A stretch of DNA of 64,000 nt, from contig CAMKKZ010000011.1 of assembly GCA_946413525.1 (NCBI GenBank), forward strand, positions 1 through 64,000, read 5' to 3'. Numbering within the stretch: the first letter of the stretch is position 1; every line of letters begins with the position of its first letter. The notes beneath the pieces are model-generated. The model saw only the letters and a program-made list of their open reading frames with translations, was not told the DNA's origin and did no database searches. The position numbers and the translations under genes are program-made. Positions 15,878 to 25,449 of the stretch are shown one piece after another. Source of the stretch: an uncultured Oribacterium sp. Its GTDB lineage: Bacteria > Bacillota > Clostridia > Lachnospirales > Lachnospiraceae.

Positions 15878-15915
15878 AAAAGCCCCGCCAGAGTCATGCG
15901 CTCCGGCGGGGTTTT
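15878..15915. terminator. Bidirectional terminator between surface protein and esterase genes
   Basis: AAAAGCCCCGCC pairs with GGCGGGGTTTT, flanked by A and T runs on both sides. On the minus strand it would end the giant surface-protein transcript. Confidence 0.8.
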
Positions 15916-15999
15916 GTAAATGAGATCAAACGGGATCCTCCTTAGCGGCAGTGATATTGCCCAGCCGGCTCCCATCGGATCTGATTTCAGGAGGTCCTC

Positions 16000-16199
16000 G
16001 TAACTGTTCAGCCGAACCGAACAGCTACGCCTCGGGCGTAGCGCATACGCGCATTCCAGGTACGCCCGAGACGTGCTTTTCGACGCTTCCATATGTACCA
16101 CGCGACAAGTACAAGACACTTGTTACGTCCAAATCAGTTTATCTCAACAGCTTTCCTACGCGCCTCGCGGCAGGCGCGAGGGGCTAACCGCATAATTAC
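16000..16199. mobile_element. M1 MITE with IS66-like ends, copy d, at the end of the surface-protein gene
   Basis: 200 bp, from GTAACTGTTCAG to a degenerate right end CGCATAATTAC. Flanks AGGTCCTC (15992-15999) and AAGTCCTC (16200-16207) match in 7 of 8 bases. The right terminal bases encode the stop codon (TAA, 16198-16196) of the giant surface protein on the minus strand. Confidence 0.78.
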
Positions 16200-19100
16200 A
16201 AGTCCTCCTCTTTCCGCATCGAAAGGTACGCGCCGCCCAGCAGTGCCAGCATAAGGCCAATGGTATAGAACGGGATGCTGCCGGGGCCGCCGGTGGAAGG
16301 CATCCTGTAACCCCTTGCATTGGTGATGGACACAGTATAAACGTTGTTATTAAACGACACGCCGTAATCACTATACGAAAGGCCCGAATCCAGGCTGTAG
16401 CTTACGCCTTTTTCGTTAATGTTTACCGTGACCGTCGTCCCCTTCAGATTGTATCCCTCAGGGGCAGCCGTCTCAATCAGCTCGTAAATTCCGTAATCCA
16501 GTTCGAAAACGGTCTTCTTCCCATCGCTGAGCAGCCCGTCGGAACCGGAAACAAGTCCGGAAAGCATCGGCTTTTCCTCTCGTTTCTTATTCACCACCCT
16601 GTAAAGGGCAAACACCGCCCCGCTCAGATTGACGTCTGAGTCCGTGGCCATGTCCGTCTTCCGGAAGGAAATCTGTTTGAACGGGGCATTGCTGATGTTC
16701 AGAAGGTAAGAAGCCCTGCCTCCGTCCTCGGCCCTGACCAGCTCGACCCCCTCCGGAGGATTTACCAGGGCAATGCCGCCGGTTGAACTGATGTTGAATA
16801 CAATATACTCGCTCATCAGGCGGTAACCGGCAACGGTCGCCTTTTCCCGAAGCTGGTAGGTGCCGGCCGGCAGCGTATTGTCGATTTTCGGAATGATGCC
16901 CTGGGCGTCGGACAGCAGCGCGTCATAGCCCGCCATGGGGTTAAGGGTAAAGGAAGTTACCCCATCCACCGTGACCTGCTTATGGAGCGCGAAGCTTACT
17001 CCCGGCAGGGCCTCCTTTGTGACAGCGTCAATCTTTTTGACCTGGAAATTTGTAGCGCGGTTCCAGACGATAATCGTGGCCATCATCCCGCCTGTTTCCT
17101 GAGTGATGCTGTAGTCCGCGTTTTCCGGCGCGGTATCGGAACCATTGACCAAAAGCTTCCCTGACGCGTCCAGGCGGAGGGTCAGATCCTGATCCAGCCC
17201 GCCGTACCCCTGCGGCGCGCCCGTTTCTTTCAGCGTATAGTCCTTGCCGATGCCCAGGTACGCCTTTGTCACCAGCCCTTCCTTATCGGATGTGAAGCTG
17301 CCAATGACATTATCACCCTCCTGCAACGTGAACACTGCGCCCTCAAGCGGCCTGCCACTCCAGTCGGTCTTTTTCAGCAGGATGCCGAGCCGGTCATTTG
17401 TAACTGTATCCACCCGGACATTTGTATTTGTGCCAAGCTCCCCCCTTTCATAGCCTACGGTATAGCTAAGGCTTGAAGCCTCATTTTCACCTTTCAGCTT
17501 TCCGCCAAGCGTAATCTTCCCGCCGTCCTTCACGGGCCTGATCCCGCTGTAGCCGCTCACGCTTCCGTCCGTTCCGACCACGGGTTCCCCCTGCAGGGCG
17601 ACCTCGTAAATCTCGTACCAGCCGAAGGGTACGTTTACCGGAAGAGGCAGGAAGTACCAGTACAGGGTCTTTTCATCCTTTTTGAGGCGGCGCACTGTGC
17701 CCTCCACGAGCGCAAGCTCATCGCTGTCCTCGCTGCCGACATGGGTGTACACGGCAAAATACGTGTCATCCCTCTCCGACATATAGTCGGCATCGGTCCA
17801 GACCTTGTTCACCCGGAGCCCCCAGCCCTTCAGGTTGCAGACCACCACAAGGGGATCCGCCCCAACCTTTATGACCTTGCTTACCCCCGCGGCAGCATCG
17901 TCAAAGCTCTCGGCTTCCTCTCCGTCCCCATCGTAATAGAGATATTTCTGGAAGGAATAGCCATCCGGAAGCTCCGACGGGCGCTCCACAAGCTTGAAGC
18001 GGGTCCCGGCCAGTACGTTCCGCAGCTCCACGACATAATCAATCGGTATCCTGGAAATGGATCCGTTCATGGACGTGGTGAAGCTGGCCGCCTCCTTTTC
18101 CTGCTCCGTCAATGCGGAATAATCCGTTATACCGCTGCCTATGACCGTGAATTTCTGCGCCTCCGTGTCCCATCCGCAGTAATACCCATCCTTTGTTTTC
18201 ACATGATAGGTATGCATATTCGCGGGAGAGCCATCAAGATCATCTTCATATTCCGTGGCCATGTACAGGCGGAACGAGAAGACGGAATTATCCTCGTCAT
18301 GACTCAGCCTCGTCTCACCGTCCTCCCGGAACAAATTCTTCGTGATCTGCAGATTTCGAAGCGCCTCCGGGCTGACCGCATTGACATAATCTACCTTCGC
18401 CCGGTTTGCCATCGTGTCGTTTTCAATCGCGAAATCCCTGTGGCTTCCCGCGTCATTCCCGCTGCCGGTAAGCTTTTTGCCATTCGCGAACACGGCGTCA
18501 TAGACATCGGTATTGACCCCGCATTCCACGATCCTGTAATCCCTGATTTCCTCCGGGAAGCTGATCTCGGCGGTCTCCTCCGGCTCCAGGAAGAAAACAT
18601 CATTGTAAGTTATGCCGTCTATCTCTATCTCCGTCTGGTATTTTACAGGGTTCGTAGTGCCCAGATGATAGACATAATTGTCAGTCCTGTCGCGGTCATG
18701 GGGAACCGCGTTTGTCAGGTAATGCTCCGCGCCGTCCTCTGTCCTGTAGATGACCTGGTACGGGATTTCGGCCAGCACGCCCTCGGAGGCATCCACGTCG
18801 GAAAGCCTCTTGGTAAGCTGCACCGTGCCCTCCTTCATGGCTGAAAGGTTGAAGCGCATATGGAGGTTCGAGGCGGACGCGCCGCGCTCAGTGTAGAAGA
18901 TCCTCATGGTGTGATTCGTATAATCCTTAAAGATATACCGGACTTCGTCTTCTGCACCCTCCCCGCTTTCAACGACCTTCCTCTCGAAGATTTCATCGAT
19001 CCGCTGCTGAGCCTCCTCCTCAGTCATTCCGCGGCCTATATAATTATTATAGAACAGGTCCTTTAACGTTGTATGTACCTTATTGACCTCCACTTCGCCC

Positions 19101-22100
19101 GTCCGGAAGTTCACTTTTCCGGCCAGCGCGTCATGGATGCCGCCCAGGTCAATGACCAGCTCCCCATCAACATAGAGCCAGAAATCGTCATCGCCTGTGA
19201 ATTCATAGATGATGTCGTGCCCCCAGGCGTCCAGGCCGTCCGGGGTCTGGGTGAAGGAAGCGCTCAGCTCCATTCCCATGTAGTAATCCGGATTGGCGGG
19301 ATCCTGAATGTGGTAAAGCTGCTCGTATTTCCTGGGATCCGTGTCCGGAAGGCTGTTGCCCAGAGCATCGGTCAGGTTCTTCTGGATAGAGAAGACCCCA
19401 TCCTTCAAGTCATTGAAGGGGAAGAACTGACCGTGGGTAGCGAACTTGCCGCTGTAGCTGTCTGTCGTGCCGATTTCCTTATACACAACAAATTCGTGCT
19501 TCTCCTGATCGAGATGGGCGAAATTCTGCACGCTGTCATATTCATAATAACCCGTGGCATTATAGGTGCTCTCGATAAAGAGCCCGTTCACCTCCTCCAC
19601 GCCGTCAAACCACTCTTTAAGGGATTTTTCGGCCTTTGTCACCGGGTATCCGTCCTCCCCCAACGCAGTGGACAGAAGGTTCGGCTCCGTATTGCCATGC
19701 TTATAACCGTTATCACTTCCGATGAAGGTGCTCATGTCCTCCCTCTTGGCAAAGTTGGCCATCCTCATGCTGATACCGTGCTGCCTGTTGTCAATCGTTG
19801 GCACCGTATGCAGCTCAGCATCCACCGGGATGTCCCTGACAATGGCGAAGTAGAAATCATCCGCCTCGGATTTCGGGCAGGCAACAATGGTGCCGTTCCC
19901 GACATCCGCCTTCAGGCCGACATACGCGTAATTTTCCTCATCCCAGGCAAGCACCGTCGAGTAATACTGCCCGTGTTTCCTCCCGTTCAGGTTGATACCG
20001 ATAATGTTGTCAGAAAGGATCTGGCCGTTAGTAACCTGCGGCGCGATATATTTCTGCGAATACTGATTATAAAGCTCGTAATAATTGTTGGGTTCGTCCG
20101 TACCCTCCCAATAATATTCCACAAAGTTCCAAAGCATGGAATTCAATATGGAGCCGACCCACTGGATATCATCACCGCTCTCATAGCAGGGCTTAAGGCT
20201 CCCGTCCTGATCGACCGCGTAATACAGATATTTCTTCAGGCTTTCATTCCATACCCTGGTGTAGACGATGATGCGGGAGCCGTTCGTCACCTCCGGGTCG
20301 GAAACGCTGACCTTCTTTGCGGAATAGGTCAGGAAATAATCCTGCGTCAGCTCCGAGACCTCGGTCAGCTTCAGCCACTCGTTCCCCGACGCGCCGTTCA
20401 CCTTAAAGCCCGTATCCAAATGGCCGGAATAATAAATCATATTGCTGCCGTTTTTCAGGCTGACTTCTCCGAGATGAGTCCCCGTGCCCGGAAGCATCTG
20501 AATCCTGCAGTTCTCGTCCGCCGTGTCCGAAAGGCTCGGGCCGGAGGAATCAATCCTCAAATACTGCGTCATGCCATCGACAACGGCGGTCACATGATAA
20601 ATGTCCTGCTCCAGCCATGTGAACGTCCACTCCGTGATATCACTGCCGTTCGGCACATAGATCCTGTCACTTTCTGACTTTGACATGACCGTCAGCGGGA
20701 TGGCGTCAAGGCTGTTTTCATTCGAAGATCTGGCCATCATGGCACGCCCCGCCGCGGAATAATTCCAGTTCATCAGGCCAAAGCTCTGCCCGTCCATGCC
20801 ATAGGGATCCTCGCTGACCTCCAGGTTCTCCCAAAGGTAAAAATAATTGTTCTTGTCTCCCGCCACGTTCCAGGCGGCAATAATCGTACCGTTGGCATCC
20901 TGCCACATATTCAGGTAGCGGTCGCCATTATGGATGCGCCATCTTCCGTCTTTTTCGAGGATGAGTTCAAAGGCGGTTTTGTCGCTTTCACTGAAGAGTA
21001 TGCTTTCCCCGCCGTCATTCGTCAGATACTGTTTGCTGCCGTCCTCACCATAGCAATAGATATAATACCCTTCAATGGCATTGTCTTCGGCATTCTCAAC
21101 ATCCTCTGAATTGCCGCCTTCGCCGGCAGTTCCTTCACTGCTCGAATTCTCCTCCTCCCCATCGGAAGCTTCCCCTGTGGCAGCTTCAAAATAATAATAG
21201 GCCGCATTGTCGGGAGGCGTTGTCTTTGCCGGCTTGATTTTCAGTATGCCCTTTGTGCCGTCATTCGCAGTGCCCTCCTTTTCCGTCAGGAAAAAACCGG
21301 CCTGCGTTGACATTATCATGCCTTTTGAGGAAAGCTCCGTAAGCCTTTCCATCGTAGTGACATGCATCCAGCCAATCGGAATGCTTTCCGGCCCCTGTAC
21401 AATGGCATAGGCTGAAAAGCTCTCCGTGCTGAAGGAAAAGGTATTCACATCCGTCTCGGCGCTGATGAATTCCGGTTCCTCCTCCTCTCCGCTGAAATGG
21501 ATAACGGAGAAATCATCCCCATTGTCCCCGGCATCCAGGAGCTTGACCGATACATTTGCCCTTGCAGCCGGGTTCACATGCTCCCCGTCCCTGTCAAGGA
21601 TGGATATGTCGAAAATGCGGGCGTAGGAAAATCCCGTTGCTTCCATCGCGGCGGCGGTCCTGTCAAGGTAGTCATCATACGCCTCCCCCATAAGCTCCGT
21701 CACGTCCAGTTGTGCTCCCTGTGGGATCTTCGCTTCCGGTCCGAAATCCACCCTGATCTTGTATTCACGCCCATCGCTGGCCAGCACGTTCTTTTCAAGC
21801 ATTGTCCCGAAAATGCCACATATGGAAAGCCTTTCCGTGGAAAACACGACGGCCTGCGCCTGTCCGGATGTACGCCCGGCAGACTTCTCGTTATCCGAGA
21901 TCTCCTGATCCGCGCTTTCGTCCGTACCTACATCTTCCGTAGCTGTGTCTTCCGATGCGGCTTCTTCCGTAGCTATGTCTTCCGATGCGTCAGCTTCCGG
22001 TACAGCTCCTTCCATACCTGCATCTTCCGCCAATTCTTCAGTTTCTTCAAGAAGTGCCGCTTCCTCCGACGAATCATCGGAAAATACAGTCTCATCCGTT

Positions 22101-24136
22101 TCCTCTTCGAATAATGACGCCTCATCGGATGAATCTGCAAATAACGCTGCTTCCTCCGATGAATCCTCGAATAATGACGCCTCATCCGTTAGCTCTTCGG
22201 ACAATACAGCTTCCTCCGATGAATCCCCGGACTGCTCAGCCTTTTCAATTGTTTCTTCGTCCGAGTGAATTTCGTCAGCAAACTCAACGTCCGAATCCGA
22301 TGCATCAACCAACTCAACGTCCGAATCTGACGCATTATCAAACTCATCGTCTGAATCCGCTTCATCAGCAAATTCATCCCCCCAATCCGCTTCTGCCCGG
22401 GAAGCGGAAAGCGATTCCAGAGACACTGTTTCCAACGAAGTGGTTTCCAGCACTCCTCCGCCCTTTTGAACCTCCCTCAGCTCAAAATCCACTTGTCCCT
22501 GGCCTTCCTCGTCCGAAAGATCCGTAACCTCCAGTTCCTCCGTATCTCCGTCCGCCATCATTCCGTCATAGGAGATCCAGACCTCCACCGGGGCGGCCGG
22601 AAGAATTTCCTCCCCATCGCTGAGAATCTTGAGGTCAAAGAAAGCAGCCGAGGAAATCTTCTTCTCCCCATCGCTCTGGGCCGCCACCTCTTCTTCTTTC
22701 ATGGAAAGGAAGTCGGCATACTCATCCCGGTCTTCATCTAATTTTTCAACCATGAGCTCCGCGTCCGCCGGTATCTCCGCTTCCTTCCTGTACCATACAT
22801 TTACGGTATAATCGCTTCCTTCCGCTGTCAGCACGCCGGCCAGGCTCCCTGTATCATTCTCGCCCTCCCCGGCATATATAGAATAATTTCCTGTATCAAG
22901 AAACACGTCGTCATCCTGCTCCGCGGCCTGGTTTCCTTCGATACTGCCATTCTCCACATCAAGCGTATTCCGCCAATAGAGGCAGACCCCGCCGCCGCTT
23001 CCGGCTGCCGCAAGGTTCCCCCGCCCGGCAGCAAGCTCCGCCGCTTCCGCGTCGTCCACATAGCTTCCGGAAATGTCTTCTTCCGACGCTCCCGGATCAT
23101 ACGCTTCGGCATCCACTGCGCCGATGATTCCCCCCTCCATCAGGAGGCCAGAATACAGGCCGGTCATATGGATGCCGCCGCCGTTCCCTTTTTTCGCGGT
23201 ATTACCGCCGATCCGGGCGCCATCCCTGACGCGAGCAAGCGAAGACTGGCTGCGGAAATAAAGCCCGCCGCCGTTCTTTCCGGCCATGTTGCCGCTGACC
23301 GCCAGGCTGCCCTCAAGGCAGACATCCGAGATCCCGTCAAAATAAATCCCGCCCCCGTTCTCGTCTGCCTTATTGGCAAAGACCGAAACATTGTCCAGCG
23401 TATAGGAAAAGACCGGAGCATCCTCGTCCCTTTCGGCCTGCATCACTGAAAATGCGATGCCTCCTCCATTTTCCGCATGATTCCTGCTGATGATATTTTG
23501 AGGCCCCTGAAATTCAAGCGATTCCGCAGCGTAAGAAAACAATCCGCCGCCGTTCCCGGAAGCGGTATTCCCCGTTATGGTCGCGCCGGAAAGAGTGACT
23601 CTGGCTCCTTTTTCGGCCAGGATGCCGCCTCCGTTTCCCCTTACATTAAAATTGCAGATTGTAACCCCGTCCTCTATCCGAAGGCTTCCGTGTCTGCCGA
23701 CTTTGATGCCGCGGATGTTTTTCTTGCCGCTGCCGTCAATTCTTCCTCCGCCCACGCTGTCCTGAATGGTCAGAGACCCAAAAACCGTAATGGCTGCCGG
23801 ATGCACACCCTTTGCGAAAAGCGTGTAACCATTCAGATCGATAATGACCTCCATGCCCTCATGATCCCAGAGCAGATCATCGAGGATTACAAGGTCTTCC
23901 TCGCAGTCCTTGTAAAGGATGATCTGGAGGATGCGGCTCTCCTCATCGAAAAACGAATCATAATTGTCGCTAAGGTACGGAGCGAATTTATGCTCGTCCG
24001 AAACGCCTTTATGATTCCCGGAATCCTCAGAAGCTCCGGAACCCCCTGCTGCTACGTCATCCTCTTTCCCTTCCTCGGATCCTGCCTCCCCGGCATTTCC
24101 TCCTGGGTAATCATGTCCCTCGATTCCACCTTGCAC
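16196..24136 (-). CDS. Giant cell-wall-anchored surface protein (main part; separated from its signal peptide by a TAG)
   Basis: 2646 codons open from GTG 24136, in the same frame as the signal-peptide fragment at 24140-24493; codon 118 of the combined 2765-codon frame is TAG. Regions (numbered from 24136): parallel beta-helix-like repeats with GNGGG motifs, about 95-425; a Glu/Asp/Ser-rich tract, about 580-750; a long unassigned middle; a fibro-slime/PA14-like domain (DDDFWLYVDGELVIDLGG), about 1570-1680; Cna-B/SpaA-type domains from about 2100 to 2600 (KKTDWSGRPLEGAVF, GTYQLREKATVAGY, GIYELIETAAPEGYNLKG); then a sorting signal MPSTGG, hydrophobic stretch and MRKEEDL tail. Likely a sortase-attached adhesin. 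GTG 24136 has no ribosome site, so without readthrough it is probably a pseudogene. The stop codon comes from a MITE end. Confidence 0.85.
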   Translation of the reverse strand: MQGGIEGHDYPGGNAGEAGSEEGKEDDVAAGGSGASEDSGNHKGVSDEHKFAPYLSDNYDSFFDEESRILQIILYKDCEEDLVILDDLLWDHEGMEVIIDLNGYTLFAKGVHPAAITVFGSLTIQDSVGGGRIDGSGKKNIRGIKVGRHGSLRIEDGVTICNFNVRGNGGGILAEKGARVTLSGATITGNTASGNGGGLFSYAAESLEFQGPQNIISRNHAENGGGIAFSVMQAERDEDAPVFSYTLDNVSVFANKADENGGGIYFDGISDVCLEGSLAVSGNMAGKNGGGLYFRSQSSLARVRDGARIGGNTAKKGNGGGIHMTGLYSGLLMEGGIIGAVDAEAYDPGASEEDISGSYVDDAEAAELAAGRGNLAAAGSGGGVCLYWRNTLDVENGSIEGNQAAEQDDDVFLDTGNYSIYAGEGENDTGSLAGVLTAEGSDYTVNVWYRKEAEIPADAELMVEKLDEDRDEYADFLSMKEEEVAAQSDGEKKISSAAFFDLKILSDGEEILPAAPVEVWISYDGMMADGDTEELEVTDLSDEEGQGQVDFELREVQKGGGVLETTSLETVSLESLSASRAEADWGDEFADEADSDDEFDNASDSDVELVDASDSDVEFADEIHSDEETIEKAEQSGDSSEEAVLSEELTDEASLFEDSSEEAALFADSSDEASLFEEETDETVFSDDSSEEAALLEETEELAEDAGMEGAVPEADASEDIATEEAASEDTATEDVGTDESADQEISDNEKSAGRTSGQAQAVVFSTERLSICGIFGTMLEKNVLASDGREYKIRVDFGPEAKIPQGAQLDVTELMGEAYDDYLDRTAAAMEATGFSYARIFDISILDRDGEHVNPAARANVSVKLLDAGDNGDDFSVIHFSGEEEEPEFISAETDVNTFSFSTESFSAYAIVQGPESIPIGWMHVTTMERLTELSSKGMIMSTQAGFFLTEKEGTANDGTKGILKIKPAKTTPPDNAAYYYFEAATGEASDGEEENSSSEGTAGEGGNSEDVENAEDNAIEGYYIYCYGEDGSKQYLTNDGGESILFSESDKTAFELILEKDGRWRIHNGDRYLNMWQDANGTIIAAWNVAGDKNNYFYLWENLEVSEDPYGMDGQSFGLMNWNYSAAGRAMMARSSNENSLDAIPLTVMSKSESDRIYVPNGSDITEWTFTWLEQDIYHVTAVVDGMTQYLRIDSSGPSLSDTADENCRIQMLPGTGTHLGEVSLKNGSNMIYYSGHLDTGFKVNGASGNEWLKLTEVSELTQDYFLTYSAKKVSVSDPEVTNGSRIIVYTRVWNESLKKYLYYAVDQDGSLKPCYESGDDIQWVGSILNSMLWNFVEYYWEGTDEPNNYYELYNQYSQKYIAPQVTNGQILSDNIIGINLNGRKHGQYYSTVLAWDEENYAYVGLKADVGNGTIVACPKSEADDFYFAIVRDIPVDAELHTVPTIDNRQHGISMRMANFAKREDMSTFIGSDNGYKHGNTEPNLLSTALGEDGYPVTKAEKSLKEWFDGVEEVNGLFIESTYNATGYYEYDSVQNFAHLDQEKHEFVVYKEIGTTDSYSGKFATHGQFFPFNDLKDGVFSIQKNLTDALGNSLPDTDPRKYEQLYHIQDPANPDYYMGMELSASFTQTPDGLDAWGHDIIYEFTGDDDFWLYVDGELVIDLGGIHDALAGKVNFRTGEVEVNKVHTTLKDLFYNNYIGRGMTEEEAQQRIDEIFERKVVESGEGAEDEVRYIFKDYTNHTMRIFYTERGASASNLHMRFNLSAMKEGTVQLTKRLSDVDASEGVLAEIPYQVIYRTEDGAEHYLTNAVPHDRDRTDNYVYHLGTTNPVKYQTEIEIDGITYNDVFFLEPEETAEISFPEEIRDYRIVECGVNTDVYDAVFANGKKLTGSGNDAGSHRDFAIENDTMANRAKVDYVNAVSPEALRNLQITKNLFREDGETRLSHDEDNSVFSFRLYMATEYEDDLDGSPANMHTYHVKTKDGYYCGWDTEAQKFTVIGSGITDYSALTEQEKEAASFTTSMNGSISRIPIDYVVELRNVLAGTRFKLVERPSELPDGYSFQKYLYYDGDGEEAESFDDAAAGVSKVIKVGADPLVVVCNLKGWGLRVNKVWTDADYMSERDDTYFAVYTHVGSEDSDELALVEGTVRRLKKDEKTLYWYFLPLPVNVPFGWYEIYEVALQGEPVVGTDGSVSGYSGIRPVKDGGKITLGGKLKGENEASSLSYTVGYERGELGTNTNVRVDTVTNDRLGILLKKTDWSGRPLEGAVFTLQEGDNVIGSFTSDKEGLVTKAYLGIGKDYTLKETGAPQGYGGLDQDLTLRLDASGKLLVNGSDTAPENADYSITQETGGMMATIIVWNRATNFQVKKIDAVTKEALPGVSFALHKQVTVDGVTSFTLNPMAGYDALLSDAQGIIPKIDNTLPAGTYQLREKATVAGYRLMSEYIVFNISSTGGIALVNPPEGVELVRAEDGGRASYLLNISNAPFKQISFRKTDMATDSDVNLSGAVFALYRVVNKKREEKPMLSGLVSGSDGLLSDGKKTVFELDYGIYELIETAAPEGYNLKGTTVTVNINEKGVSYSLDSGLSYSDYGVSFNNNVYTVSITNARGYRMPSTGGPGSIPFYTIGLMLALLGGAYLSMRKEEDL

Positions 24137-24139
24137 TTC

Positions 24140-24493
24140 CTAGTCTGGAGCCGACCCATCATATTCCTCCGGATTTTCCTGTGGCATACCCTCATCATAA
24201 GGCGAGCTGCCCTCCGACTCGTTTCCATCTATGCTTCCCGCCTCTTCCTCCCGGCTGTCTCCCTCAGCCGATATATCCTGGAAGGGCCCAATGTCATTGT
24301 CCTCCGAAGACCCTCCCTCAACCTGGGTCATGCCCACTCCCGGTCCCGCCCCATACATGCCGCCTTCATCCGTAAACAGCTCTTCCTCAGCCAATACGGG
24401 AAACCGCTGCAGCGATAAGCCATTAGCAATAAGGAAAACAACGAGGAACAAAGACACGAAGCTTTTTGCTTTCCTGTTCAATATGTTTTTCAT
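24140..24493 (-). CDS. Signal-peptide fragment of the giant surface protein (5' part before the in-frame TAG)
   Basis: 117 residues. A basic N-terminus (MKNILNRKAKSF), a hydrophobic core (VSLFLVVFLIANGLSL) and a probable cleavage site after PVLA define a secretion signal. The rest is acidic and Gly/Ser-rich, the same composition as the start of the large frame that follows after the TAG at 24142-24140. GGGGAGGAAGAA precedes the ATG. It makes no sense alone: it is the export signal of the sortase substrate encoded downstream in the same frame. A CAG-to-TAG change is the simplest explanation. Confidence 0.85.
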   Translation of the reverse strand: MKNILNRKAKSFVSLFLVVFLIANGLSLQRFPVLAEEELFTDEGGMYGAGPGVGMTQVEGGSSEDNDIGPFQDISAEGDSREEEAGSIDGNESEGSSPYDEGMPQENPEEYDGSAPD

Positions 24494-24557
24494 TTCTTCT
24501 TCCTCCCCCTTACATATTTCTGTTACATCTTAATGGCCACATCAAATGTTGTTATGG

Positions 24558-24666
24558 AAATGCTGATTAAATCAGCGTTTCCTTATGACGCATACGAAAA
24601 TGGAAAGGAAATATGCCGCTGCGCGGCGCATTTTCGGCGCCGGAAACGCTTAAATAAGCGTTTCCT
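24558..24666. repeat. Repeat family F1, copy 3
   Basis: GGAAATGCTGATTAAATCAG to AAATAAGCGTTTCCT with the usual GCCGCTGCGCGGCGC hairpin; about 65 bp upstream of the surface-protein start codon. Confidence 0.8.
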
Positions 24667-24911
24667 TACTATTAATGTGACGACTCCCCCAGGATGACAT
24701 CCCGAAAAATATGATTTTAGGTATATTTTTCAGGATTTTTCTGTGACATTGCTTTTATCGTAAAATGTATTAATAATTAATTAAAATATTAAAATATTTT
24801 AATTTTTCAACTATATTTTACAACTATCATATATCGCAATCCATGATATCATCCATGCCATTGTTTTGAGTCATGGGGTCATATTGAAATTTTGCGATAC
24901 AACCAACTTAC

Positions 24912-25110
24912 TCTTCTGAAGGCTTGCCCTTCATATTTGCGGTCTTGGAGCCCCGCCCCACAGAAGATCATGAAAGATTTTCCTTTCATACTTGCGGTCA
25001 TGGAGCCCAGATCCACAAAGGATCATGAAAGATCCCTTTCATACTTCATTTGAGCCGCTGACGCGACACAAATGGGGCTCAATGCCTGCGACATCAAGTC
25101 AAAGTTTGAA
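24912..25110. repeat. Repeat family F5, copy 2, with internal duplications
   Basis: Three variants of a CTTTCATACTTGCGGTC(A/T)TGGAGCCC unit followed by CATTTGAGCCGCTGACGCGA, ending in GACATCAAGTCAAAG. The end is the reverse complement of the start of the copy at 3688. Confidence 0.6.
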
Positions 25111-25293
25111 AGTTTAAGATGATTTACTGGTGAATACATGTTATGATTTCATTATGATTTTAGACAGAATCAGTCTGGTATAAGGTATGGCTCATTGCTA
25201 CTTCCGGACCGCTTTGTCAAAAATCAATATGGCATCACCGCGGAGGAGACGCGGGAAAAAGCATTTGGCTACGTACGTGAAAAAACATTGATT

Positions 25294-25408
25294 AGAGAAA
25301 CTCTGATATAAGCGTTTCCGGCGCTGAAAATGCGCAGCGCAGCGACAAATTATCCTTCGCATTTTCGTGTGCATCATAAGGAAATGCTGATTTAATCAAC
25401 ATCTCCTT
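25294..25408. repeat. Repeat family F1, copy 4 (reverse orientation)
   Basis: AAGCGTTTCCGGCGCTGAAA ... TTTCGTGTGCATCATAAGG and AAATGCTGATTTAATCAACA, the reverse complement of the other F1 copies. Confidence 0.75.
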
Positions 25409-25449
25409 AAGTAAGCTTTTATGATGTTAGAAAGATCAGGTAAGCTTTT

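Larger units (their letters stand above)
24494..25449. other. 955-bp intergenic region made largely of repeats
   Basis: Holds F1 copies at 24558-24666 and 25294-25408 (opposite orientations), an F5 relative at 24912-25110 and an AT-rich block at 24760-24850 that may contain promoters of the surface-protein gene. A reading frame at 25184-25310 (about 40 codons, no start) may be a gene remnant; I do not recognise it. Confidence 0.6.

Noticed and set aside
15853-16119. 88-codon minus-strand ORF beside the surface-protein gene
   Set aside because: Runs through the M1 element and the terminator hairpin; its second half is simply the pre-insertion continuation of the surface-protein frame.
19073-20677. 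534-codon plus-strand ORF opposite the surface protein gene
   Set aside because: Long open antisense frames are expected opposite long GC-balanced genes; no start signal or known domain.
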